A DNA stretch of 64,000 nucleotides from Acidobacteriota bacterium (lineage in GTDB: Bacteria > Acidobacteriota > Blastocatellia > Pyrinomonadales > Pyrinomonadaceae), in the NCBI GenBank assembly GCA_016718135.1, contig JADKEF010000008.1, positions 62,001 through 126,000 of the forward strand, written 5' to 3'. Shown piece by piece: positions 36,077 through 43,733 of the stretch; the stretch's first letter is position 1; each line of letters starts with the position of its first letter. Under the pieces are notes generated by a model. It saw nothing but the letters and a program-made list of their open reading frames with translations, had not been told where the DNA came from and did not search any database. Position numbers and translations under genes: made by a program.

Positions 36077-36889
36077 CTAAACGTTACACGGCGCCGCGGC
36101 AAAACTCAATTCGTACTTCACCTCGGCGTGGTTTTTGACGAGCATTTCCTCGGCGATACGGTTGCCAGTGCGGCGGTCGATGACCTCTCGCCATATCTCG
36201 TTCTCACGAAAATTCTTGCCGTCTTTTGAATAGAAACGATGTTCTCGCTCCACGACATGATACGAATAAAGCGTCTCGCGGTCGGTGTAGATCGCACCTT
36301 TCAAATGGTCGTCTGTCAGCCAAACTCGGATCTGAAAAGTGAGATCGGTCGGGTTGTGAAAACGCAGGTCGACGTAGTTGTAAAAGACGCCCGCACCAGA
36401 GCCGAATGGCAATACTCGATTTTCGTCAGGGAACGGATCGAAGCTATGATGGTGCCGCTCGACCACCTCAAGCGGCGTGTGCAGGGCCATCCAATAGAGC
36501 AAATTCGCAAGCTGACACAGCCCGCCGCCGACTCCGCGAACGACCTCGCCCTGCGATAGCTGCATCCCTTCGTGATAACCTTTCGCCGCAGTCGCTTCAC
36601 CGATCTGCCGCCAAAATGAGAAGGTCTGGCCGGGTTTGATCAAAATTCCGTCGATCGTCGGACACGAGATCTTAAGATTCTTGACCTTGTTTTCTTGAAG
36701 TTCCGGGTCGGAATTTCCAAGCCGTCGGCGCAGCAGCGATTGGTGTTTCTTACTCGTGAATTTCAGACCGTCTTTGCTTATCTCCGACGCAAATTTCCCG
36801 GCGAGCGGCAGATCGGACAGTGTGCGAAAGAATCGCTTTTGCCAGATACGGCTGTGATAAAAGACGGGATGAATTTCGGAAAGTCGCAT
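36077..36889 (-). CDS. VanW-like protein
   Basis: 270 aa with the VanW signature: PGQTFSFWRQIGEATAAKGY, GGGLCQLANLLYWMALHTPL (~residues 140-160), VVERHHHSFDPFP and DLRFHNPTDLTFQIRVW. VanW proteins are linked to vancomycin-resistance and cell-envelope loci, but their biochemical role is not known. No signal peptide is obvious here. Two bases after birA stop; part of the egtB-coaX run. Confidence 0.85.
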   Translation of the reverse strand: MRLSEIHPVFYHSRIWQKRFFRTLSDLPLAGKFASEISKDGLKFTSKKHQSLLRRRLGNSDPELQENKVKNLKISCPTIDGILIKPGQTFSFWRQIGEATAAKGYHEGMQLSQGEVVRGVGGGLCQLANLLYWMALHTPLEVVERHHHSFDPFPDENRVLPFGSGAGVFYNYVDLRFHNPTDLTFQIRVWLTDDHLKGAIYTDRETLYSYHVVEREHRFYSKDGKNFRENEIWREVIDRRTGNRIAEEMLVKNHAEVKYELSFAAAPCNV

Positions 36890-36891
36890 TT

Positions 36892-37644
36892 TTACTGACT
36901 CCGGAGCTTCTCGACGTCTCCGGCCTGAACGATTGTAACCGAACCGTTGGGCGTCTTCACTCTGAGTGCTCCGTTTTTTTCAAGGCCGTCGGTCGTACCT
37001 TCGATGGTGCCGGTAGGGAGCGTCACGCGAACCGATTTACCGGAGAAATACGATGACCGCTGGCGCCAATTTTGTATGATCTCACTCCGACCGTTTTCGC
37101 CGAGCAATATCTCGTACCAATACCCGATGAAGGCGACGAGCTTTGTCTCGACGGCGAGTGGATCGAGAGCACGCGGGCCCATCATCATGGATTCTGATTC
37201 GATCGACGTTGCGATATCGGCGATCTCGTCGGGGAAATTTCGCGATGTGAGATTGATGCCGATGCCGACAACGACGGCGAGGCCGGTTGCTGTTTCGACG
37301 GTCTCGGCGAGGATGCCGCTGATCTTGCGTTCGCGGACGAGAATGTCATTGACCCATTTGATATCCGGCTCGACGCCAAATTCTTTGAGCGTGTCATAGA
37401 CTGCGATGCCGGTCATCAGCGTTATCAAAGGCAGGAATTGTGTCTCAATTTTCGGCCGGAGGACGATGCTGAAATACAGTCCCGAACCTTTCTCCGAAAC
37501 CCAAGTCCGCCCGTGTCGCCCCCGTCCGGCAGTTTGCTGGCTGGCGATAACGCACAAACCTTCGTCAGCCCCTTGCCGGGCCTGATTGGCGGCCTCGGTG
37601 TTGGTCGAATCGATGTTGTCGAAGCGCAGGATGGTGATGTTCAT
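36892..37644 (-). CDS. birA: Biotin--[acetyl-CoA-carboxylase] ligase
   Basis: 250 aa from ATG 37644, whose ATGA overlaps the egtD stop. FDNIDSTNTEAANQA, QTAGRGRHGRTWVSEKGSGL (the biotinyl-AMP loop), FLPLITLMTGIAVYDTLKEF, DIKWVNDILV and the KISGILAETV motif all fit BirA. It lacks the N-terminal DNA-binding HTH, so it is a class I ligase that attaches biotin to carboxyl carrier protein and does not act as repressor. Confidence 0.94.
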   Translation of the reverse strand: MNITILRFDNIDSTNTEAANQARQGADEGLCVIASQQTAGRGRHGRTWVSEKGSGLYFSIVLRPKIETQFLPLITLMTGIAVYDTLKEFGVEPDIKWVNDILVRERKISGILAETVETATGLAVVVGIGINLTSRNFPDEIADIATSIESESMMMGPRALDPLAVETKLVAFIGYWYEILLGENGRSEIIQNWRQRSSYFSGKSVRVTLPTGTIEGTTDGLEKNGALRVKTPNGSVTIVQAGDVEKLRSQ

Positions 37645-38639
37645 CGGATTGCTCGCCACAGCGAGTCACAATAATAATTCCTGCTATCAAAAAAGTTCTG
37701 TTTGATCTGAAACCCACTCTCGCTAGCCAGTTCTTCGATCATTCGCAAACTATATTTCTGCGATATCTCCATAAATACCGCTTCCCACTGGTCGAACTCA
37801 AATTCGCGATCGAGGGCGTCGATGCGGACGGTTTGTTTTTCCCGACTTACCAAGAACGACCGGGCCGAGCCTTCGACGGGGCGATAGTTGGCGTAGTGCG
37901 TGAACTTGCCGAGGTTGAAGTTGCCGCCGAGTTCGCGGTTGATGCGTGTTAGCAAATTTAGGTTGAATTTTGCCGTAACATCAGCCGCGTCGTCGTAGGC
38001 GTTCGCGATGACGTGCGGGTCTTTTTGCAGGTCAAAGCCGATGAAGAGAAGATCGTCGTCGCTCATCACCTCTCGCAGCGAACGGAAAAACGCGACCGAT
38101 TGCTCGCGGCTGAAATTTCCAATATTCGAGCCGAGAAAAAGCAAGACTTTACGGCGACCATCGCCAATCCTGAGAGAATCGAGTATCTGAAAATAGTCGC
38201 CGTTGCGGGCAGACATTTTTAGGGTAGGGAATTCGGCGTTGAATTTCTCGGTCAGGGCGTCGAGAGCTTCTTGCGAGATATCGATCGGCGAATACGAGAT
38301 ATCCGCACCAGCTTTTAGAAAGTGGTCGACGAGCACCGCCGTCTTGGTTCCGTCACCCGCACCGAGCTCGATAAGATCAAACTTTCCGTCACCGTTGGCG
38401 AACGCACGATAGATCGCCTCGGTCTGTGTCGAAAAAATATCGAATTCGCAGCCGGTCAGATAGTATTCCGGCAGCTTCATTATCTCCTGAAAAAGTCGCG
38501 AGCCTTCGTCGTCGTAGAAGTATTTGGACGACAAAGATTTCGGCGTCGTCGAGAGGCCCGCGAGGACGTCTTCGGCGAATTGGGTGAGTTCTGTTGTCGG
38601 AACCGCCTGCATCAGCGGACGGCCAGTTGCGTTATTCAT
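37641..38639 (-). CDS. egtD: L-histidine N-alpha-methyltransferase EgtD
   Basis: 332 aa from ATG 38639. The longer reading frame (to 38726) would include the palindrome, so this start is preferred. FAEDVLAGLSTTPKSLSSKY, FYDDEGSRLFQEIMKLPEYY, DLIELGAGDGTKTAVLVDH (SAM motif I) and LLFLGSNIGNFSREQSVAFF match EgtD. It trimethylates histidine to hercynine in ergothioneine synthesis. It follows egtB by 38 bases and overlaps birA by four. Confidence 0.95.
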   Translation of the reverse strand: MNNATGRPLMQAVPTTELTQFAEDVLAGLSTTPKSLSSKYFYDDEGSRLFQEIMKLPEYYLTGCEFDIFSTQTEAIYRAFANGDGKFDLIELGAGDGTKTAVLVDHFLKAGADISYSPIDISQEALDALTEKFNAEFPTLKMSARNGDYFQILDSLRIGDGRRKVLLFLGSNIGNFSREQSVAFFRSLREVMSDDDLLFIGFDLQKDPHVIANAYDDAADVTAKFNLNLLTRINRELGGNFNLGKFTHYANYRPVEGSARSFLVSREKQTVRIDALDREFEFDQWEAVFMEISQKYSLRMIEELASESGFQIKQNFFDSRNYYCDSLWRAIR

Positions 38640-38669
38640 CGGCGACGTTGTTCCATCCTTGTGTTCGTG

Positions 38670-38700
38670 CCACCCGCTTACGCAGGTGGTTCTGACTGGG
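38670..38700. repeat. REP-like palindrome copy A (GCAGGTGGTTCTGA family) at egtB/egtD junction
   Basis: Copy A (CCACCCGCTTACGCAGGTGG plus TTCTGACTGG) folds as CCACCCGCT...GCAGGTGG. It covers the last codons of egtB (SEPPA then TAA) and so supplies its stop codon. Confidence 0.85.
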
Positions 38701-39889
38701 CTAATCTTATTCCCGTAAATTGCCATCTTAAATGCGGATGGAAGAAATTTCTGTACGATGGACGACTATGACCCTCAGGTGTGACGACGGATGCTCCTCG
38801 GAGGACCATTTGATTGATCATGAATTTGCCGTTGTATTCGCCGACCGCTCCCGCGGCTTTCGCGAAGCCGGGATAGGGCAGATATGCCGAGTTTGTCCAC
38901 TCCCAGCGTTTGCCCCAAGCGAATTGCTCGTTCCCGGCTTCCCATTCGAATTCGGTCGGCAGCCTCATTCCTTTCCACTCGGCGAATGCAGCCGCTTCGT
39001 AAAAAGATACGTGACAAACCGGGGCGTCGAGCGGCAATTTCCGCAGGCCGCCGAGTGTGAAATGCGACCACTCGCCGTCAAACTTATGCCAGTAGAGCGG
39101 CGAATCTATTCCGTTTTGATTGACCCAATCCCAGCCCTCGGCGTGCCAGAAACGATGGTCGCGGTAGCCGCCTGCGTCGATGAATTCGATGAATTCGACG
39201 TTCGTGACGAGCCGGTTTGAGATGGCGAAATCGTTTAGATAGACCTTGTGGCGAGTGAGTTCGTTGTCGAAGCAAAATCCGTCGCCGATGTGACCGATCG
39301 CGTAGATGCCGCCTTCGCAATCTGAGGACCCAACCGCTGTCGCTCCCGGTCCTGACATTTCCTCGGGGGCAAATCCTTCGCGGTATGCGGGGAAGAGCGG
39401 ATTTACGCTGAACGTATATTTTAGGTCCGTCAGAAGGAGTTCCTGGTGTTGTTGCTCGTGGTTTAGGCCGAGCACCACCAGTTCGGGCAACCCAGTCGCT
39501 ATCACTCCCGGTTCTGATAAGAGTTCCAGCACCTTTTCGTCAACGTGCTTCCTATATGTAAAAACTTCGGCGACCGTTGGGCGGCTCAGGGCTCCGCGAT
39601 TGTCGCGTGGCGTACGTTCGCCGATGGTGTTGTAGTAGCTGTTGAAGAGAAAGCCGAAACTCTCGTCGAAGACCTTGTAGTTCGGTACAAATTTCTTGAG
39701 GATCATCTCCTCAAAAAACCACGTCGTGTGGGCAATGTTCCAGCGCGCAGGCGAAACGTCAACTATCGGCTGCGGGATGTAGTCTTCGGTCTTCAGCGGC
39801 TCGCAGAGATACGCGGTGTATTGGCGAACGTAGCGGAAAGATTTTGCGAGGTCGAGACCGATAGTTTTTGTTGCTGTGCTTGGCTGCAT
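38678..39889 (-). CDS. egtB: Ergothioneine biosynthesis sulfoxide synthase EgtB
   Basis: 403 aa. The N-terminal DinB_2 domain has LGLNHEQQHQELLLTDLKYT with the iron-binding His; the C-terminal FGE-sulfatase domain has GGIYAIGHIGDGFCFDNEL, VCHVSFYEAAAFAEWKGMRL, PTEFEWEAG and RNFFHPHLRWQFTGIRLA. EgtB couples hercynine to a thiol donor with oxygen. No egtA/egtC gene is here, which suits EgtB types that use cysteine directly (I recall an acidobacterial example), but that is not shown. Two internal stretches resemble the REP family (see findings). RBS AGGGAA overlaps the start region. Confidence 0.94.
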   Translation of the reverse strand: MQPSTATKTIGLDLAKSFRYVRQYTAYLCEPLKTEDYIPQPIVDVSPARWNIAHTTWFFEEMILKKFVPNYKVFDESFGFLFNSYYNTIGERTPRDNRGALSRPTVAEVFTYRKHVDEKVLELLSEPGVIATGLPELVVLGLNHEQQHQELLLTDLKYTFSVNPLFPAYREGFAPEEMSGPGATAVGSSDCEGGIYAIGHIGDGFCFDNELTRHKVYLNDFAISNRLVTNVEFIEFIDAGGYRDHRFWHAEGWDWVNQNGIDSPLYWHKFDGEWSHFTLGGLRKLPLDAPVCHVSFYEAAAFAEWKGMRLPTEFEWEAGNEQFAWGKRWEWTNSAYLPYPGFAKAAGAVGEYNGKFMINQMVLRGASVVTPEGHSRPSYRNFFHPHLRWQFTGIRLAQSEPPA

Positions 39890-40884
39890 TTCCCTAATTA
39901 GACCAAATCCATCGTGAAAGTTGAAAGAAGTTTCGTGTCCGTCCGTGTTCCCCCGTTTTCCAAAAGTTCGTCCCTTTTGTCGTATTCCTTGATGATCCTA
40001 AGAAGATGTTCAGCCATCCAATAGCTGTAACTAATTGATAGTGTTGTGTTTACTACATTTCTCGCCACATATATTCTTGTCCCATTTTCGGGTGTCTCAG
40101 CGCGCGCATTATTTTTCCCTAGCGGCTTTTCCCAGAAAATGCTTCGATTTGATGCAAGATCTTTTTGGACGTAGATACGTTGTGCCGAGCCGCGTTCGGC
40201 TCAGGGAATTGTATCAAAATGTTGCGTCTGATGGCAACGGTATTATCCATGCAACGTTGCTTTCAAAAAGATCTTACACGAACCAAGTCACCGTTCTTGT
40301 TCGGTTGATCAACCTACAGACGGAAAGACCTGTCGCCTCATGCCTTCCCACTCGCTGACCTGCCGGGCCCGACGGTTTTCGGTGGCGTTGGCGAGCGAGG
40401 CTATTACATCGTCAAAGGGGCGCAAGTTCGTTTTGTTGGATCGGGAAGCGTGTATTTGGGAATTGCTTTCGCGAGCGTGGTCGCGTGGATTATTGCGGTC
40501 GATATGTTCAGCCATCGTAGTGCCTCCGTTGGTTGGTGGCAGACGGCCGAACAGCGGCTCAAGGCGTGAGGTTCAAGGGCGTCTGCAAAACTTTTGTAAT
40601 TACCATTAAGCTTCGTCCTAGCGATCTACTGATCTCAAAGGTAGTACAAGAATATCACCAAAATGGCTGTTCGCCAAGAAAAAATGGACAATATCGAAGA
40701 AGTTTACTACAATTAAAGCATGCTTTTCGGTACGCATGACCTCGCCCTTAGATAGCCGCTCGTTGGAAATTCCGGCGACGCGGCGGACTCGCAAAATTCA
40801 CGATCACAAATTAGAAGTTCAATAAGTGGATAGACCCGTGTTTATTCGCTAAACTTAAGTTTTTTATTCGCACAAAAAATAGCA
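39890..40884. other. One-kilobase gap with little coding content
   Basis: Between divergent egtB and leuS I find no conserved gene. A 39-codon leftward ORF (39898..40017, MAEHLLRIIKEYDKRDELL) ends nine bases before egtB, and 40309..40515 is a better small ORF, listed separately. Rightward ORFs at 40035..40358 and 40340..40609 lack a ribosome site and family features. No tRNA, riboswitch or insertion-sequence end was recognised. Confidence 0.5.
40309..40515 (-). CDS. Possible small hydrophilic protein
   Basis: 68 aa beginning MAEHIDRNNPRDHARESNSQ, rich in Arg, Asn and Ser, ending RRQVFPSVG. Support for a real gene is the strong GGAGG eight bases before the ATG. There is no recognised family, membrane segment or signal. 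The start MAEH resembles that of a 39-codon ORF at 40017, which may be coincidence. Confidence 0.45.
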   Translation of the reverse strand: MAEHIDRNNPRDHARESNSQIHASRSNKTNLRPFDDVIASLANATENRRARQVSEWEGMRRQVFPSVG

Positions 40885-43572
40885 ATGGACGAGAAATATT
40901 TCGCAAAGAAGATAGAGCAGAAGTGGCAGCAGAAGTGGGCTGAGAGCGGGGCTTTTCATGCGGAGCCGGACGCGACGCGGCCGAAGTTTTATGCGCTCGA
41001 GATGCTGCCTTATCCGTCGGGAAATCTGCACATGGGGCACGTCAGGAATTACTCGGCGGGCGATGCGTTGGCCTGGTACAAGCGTTTGAAAGGCTTTAAT
41101 GTACTGCATCCGATCGGCTGGGATTCGTTTGGGCAGCCGGCGGAGGACGCGGCGGTCAAGCGTGGCGTAAATCCGCGTGATTGGACCGAGGACAATATCC
41201 AGGTCATGCGCGGCCAGCTTGAGCGGATGGGTTTTAGTTATGACTGGCGGCGTCAGATGGCGGCTCACCGGCCTGAATATTACAAATTTGACCAGTGGTT
41301 CTTTCTGAAAATGTACGAGATGGGCCTTGCGTATAAGCGTTTGACGCAGGTCAACTGGTGTTCGCATGACCAGGCCACGCTGTCGAACGAACAGGCGAGC
41401 GGCGGACTTTGTTGGCGTTGCGGCAATCCGGTGACGAAGAAGGATCTCGAACAATGGTTCTTAAAGACGACCGCGTACACCGACCAATTGCTTGACGACA
41501 TGGCCGAGATCGAGGCCGGTTGGCCGGCGAGTGTCTTGAAGCGCCAGAGCGACTGGATGGGCCGCAGCGAGGGTGCGTTTGTTGAGTTTGAAGTGATGGC
41601 TCATGGCGAATCGCTGTTTGCGTGTCCGATCGTCGATGGTCTGACGAGCATGAGCGATCACGGGAAAGGGCGTGTTCGCGTATTTACGACACGGATCGAC
41701 ACGATCTACGGTGCGAACGCGATAGTTCTCGCGGCCGAACATCCGGTGATCCAGGCGAATATCGACAATTTCTCCGAGGAAGTCGCGACCAAGATCGCAT
41801 TTATTCGTGCCGAGAATGCAAAGCCTGCGGATCACGAAGTCGAGATCGAAAAAGATGGCATCGACACCGGTTTGCGTGCCGTTAACCCATTTAGTCATGA
41901 GGAAATACCGGTTTGGGTCGGTAATTACGTGATGATGGAATACGGCACCGGGGCCGTGATGAGCGTGCCAGCACACGACGATCGCGATTTTGAGTTCGCA
42001 AAGAAGTTCGGCCTTCCGATCCGTCAGGTCATTTCCGAGCCCCACATGGAACACGCCCACCACACCATGCAGGCGATGGCTCTTGAAGTGCCGCTGACGA
42101 TCTATGGCGTGCTCGTCCATTCCGATTTTTGGAACGGCAAAAGGAGCGAAGATGCCAAGAAGGAAATGGCAGAGTTTGCGGTCAAACATGGCTTTGGTGA
42201 GGCGGCAACGACCTATCGCCTTCGCGACTGGGGCATTTCGCGACAAAGGTTTTGGGGGTCGCCGATACCGATAATTTATTGCGACAGGTGCGGCACTGTG
42301 CCTGAAAAATTTGAGAATCTACCGGTGCGTTTGCCGGAGAATGCTCCGATAACGGGAACCGGCGAATCGCCGCTGGCGAAGGTGCCGGAATTTTACGAGA
42401 CGACGTGCCCGAAATGCGATGGCCCGGCGAAGCGTGAGACCGATACGATGGATACGTTTGTCGATTCGTCTTGGTACTTTTTCCGTTACCTCGATCCGAC
42501 GAATGAGGACATGCCGTTTGACACCGAAAAGGCTGCGTATTGGACGCCGGTCGATCAGTACATCGGGGGGGACGATCACGCGGTGATGCACTTGATCTAC
42601 GCTCGGTTCTGGTCGAAGGTGATGCGTGACATGGGCCTCGTTACCTTTGACGAACCGGTAAAGCGGCTGCTGACTCAGGGCATGGTCGTCGGCGAGACGT
42701 TTTTTGACGATGAGACCGGCAAGCGAATTTACTATCCTGCCGATGATGTCACCGTCGAGCGCGATCCGAAGGGCCGCCTTACTTCTGCGGTAAACGCGGA
42801 AGGTAAACGACTTAGGCACGCGATCGAGCGAATGTCAAAATCAAAGGGCAACGGCGTTGACCCGAACGACATGGTTGACGCTTACGGCGCGGATGCTGCT
42901 CGTTTGTTTGTGATGTTCGCGGCTCCGATCGAGAATGAGCTGGTCTGGCACGAGGCTGGGATCGAGGGCGCGGTGAGATTTTTGCAGCGGGTTTGGCGGC
43001 TGGTGTACCGTTGGCAGTCTGCGTTCGGTGGCGATCTACAACCGCCCGCTACCGCAGGTGGTTCTGAGTCGCGGAAACTCCGTCAAAAAACTCATCAGAC
43101 GATCAAACGCGTTTCGGACAGCTTCGAGAGTCTGCAATTCAACACGCCTGTAGCGGCGTTGATGGAATTGTCGAACGCGATCAGCGATGTTGAGTTTGAG
43201 AATGCGGACGTTGATACCGTGTTTGCGGTACGTGAGGCGTTGACCAGTTTGGTCCTGATGCTGACACCTTTTACGCCGCATACTTCTGAAGAACTTTACT
43301 CGGTGCTTGTCGGAAATGACGACGGAATGCTCGCAAATTCGGCGCGATTTCCTGAGTTTATCGAGGAAATGGCCAAAGCGGACGAGATCGAGATACCGGT
43401 TCAGATCAACGGTAAACTTCGCTCACGTGTCATGGCGCCGCCGGAGACTTCGAATGAAGATCTCGAAAAATTGGCATTTGCGGATGAGAAAGTGCGGGAG
43501 TTTACTGATGGTAAAGACGTCGTTAAGGTGATCGTCGTACCCAAGCGGCTTGTGAACATTGTCGTCAAATAA
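40885..43572 (+). CDS. leuS: Leucyl-tRNA synthetase with an in-frame palindrome-coded insert
   Basis: 895 aa class I synthetase. YPSGNLHMGHVRNY carries HIGH-like HMGH (~residues 49-52) and ERMSKSKGNGVDPND carries KMSKS-like MSKS (~650). The editing domain (AEHPVIQANIDNFSEEVA, EYGTGAVMSVPAHDDRDFEF), zinc-type CDRCGTVP and FVDSSWYFFRYLDP are present, with C-terminal anticodon region and tail. Residues ~719-729 (QPPATAGGSES) come from a palindromic DNA element lying between conserved FLQRVWRLV and the RKLRQKTHQTIKRVS helix, in a naturally variable linker. Charging Leu-tRNA should be intact. Upstream is a ~1-kb gap. Confidence 0.97.
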   Translation: MDEKYFAKKIEQKWQQKWAESGAFHAEPDATRPKFYALEMLPYPSGNLHMGHVRNYSAGDALAWYKRLKGFNVLHPIGWDSFGQPAEDAAVKRGVNPRDWTEDNIQVMRGQLERMGFSYDWRRQMAAHRPEYYKFDQWFFLKMYEMGLAYKRLTQVNWCSHDQATLSNEQASGGLCWRCGNPVTKKDLEQWFLKTTAYTDQLLDDMAEIEAGWPASVLKRQSDWMGRSEGAFVEFEVMAHGESLFACPIVDGLTSMSDHGKGRVRVFTTRIDTIYGANAIVLAAEHPVIQANIDNFSEEVATKIAFIRAENAKPADHEVEIEKDGIDTGLRAVNPFSHEEIPVWVGNYVMMEYGTGAVMSVPAHDDRDFEFAKKFGLPIRQVISEPHMEHAHHTMQAMALEVPLTIYGVLVHSDFWNGKRSEDAKKEMAEFAVKHGFGEAATTYRLRDWGISRQRFWGSPIPIIYCDRCGTVPEKFENLPVRLPENAPITGTGESPLAKVPEFYETTCPKCDGPAKRETDTMDTFVDSSWYFFRYLDPTNEDMPFDTEKAAYWTPVDQYIGGDDHAVMHLIYARFWSKVMRDMGLVTFDEPVKRLLTQGMVVGETFFDDETGKRIYYPADDVTVERDPKGRLTSAVNAEGKRLRHAIERMSKSKGNGVDPNDMVDAYGADAARLFVMFAAPIENELVWHEAGIEGAVRFLQRVWRLVYRWQSAFGGDLQPPATAGGSESRKLRQKTHQTIKRVSDSFESLQFNTPVAALMELSNAISDVEFENADVDTVFAVREALTSLVLMLTPFTPHTSEELYSVLVGNDDGMLANSARFPEFIEEMAKADEIEIPVQINGKLRSRVMAPPETSNEDLEKLAFADEKVREFTDGKDVVKVIVVPKRLVNIVVK
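43041..43068. repeat. REP-like palindrome copy B inside leuS
   Basis: ACCGCCCGCTACCGCAGGTG and GTTCTGAGTC form this copy. It shares the 23-base core CCCGCTACCGCAGGTGGTTC-TGA with the intergenic copy C at 60481, and differs from copy A by a few bases. It reads in frame as PPATAGGSE. Confidence 0.9.
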
Positions 43573-43733
43573 AATTGCGACATGTCGACCGCACGGATAT
43601 TTCGGCTTAACCTTGCTCGAATACCGCAAAAAAACTAAAATCAAGGGGCGCTAACGTGTGCGTTCATGGCTGCGAAAAGTGAAACCATCGCGGCCGATTG
43701 ACCGTTTGTAAATTTGGCGCGGAATGAACCTCA

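Noticed and set aside
38640..38726. Longer N-terminus for EgtD
   Set aside because: The extra 29 codons translate the palindromic repeat and the start MNNATG fits the family better.
39890..40884. T-box leader before leuS
   Set aside because: No T-box sequence or terminator-antiterminator pair seen.
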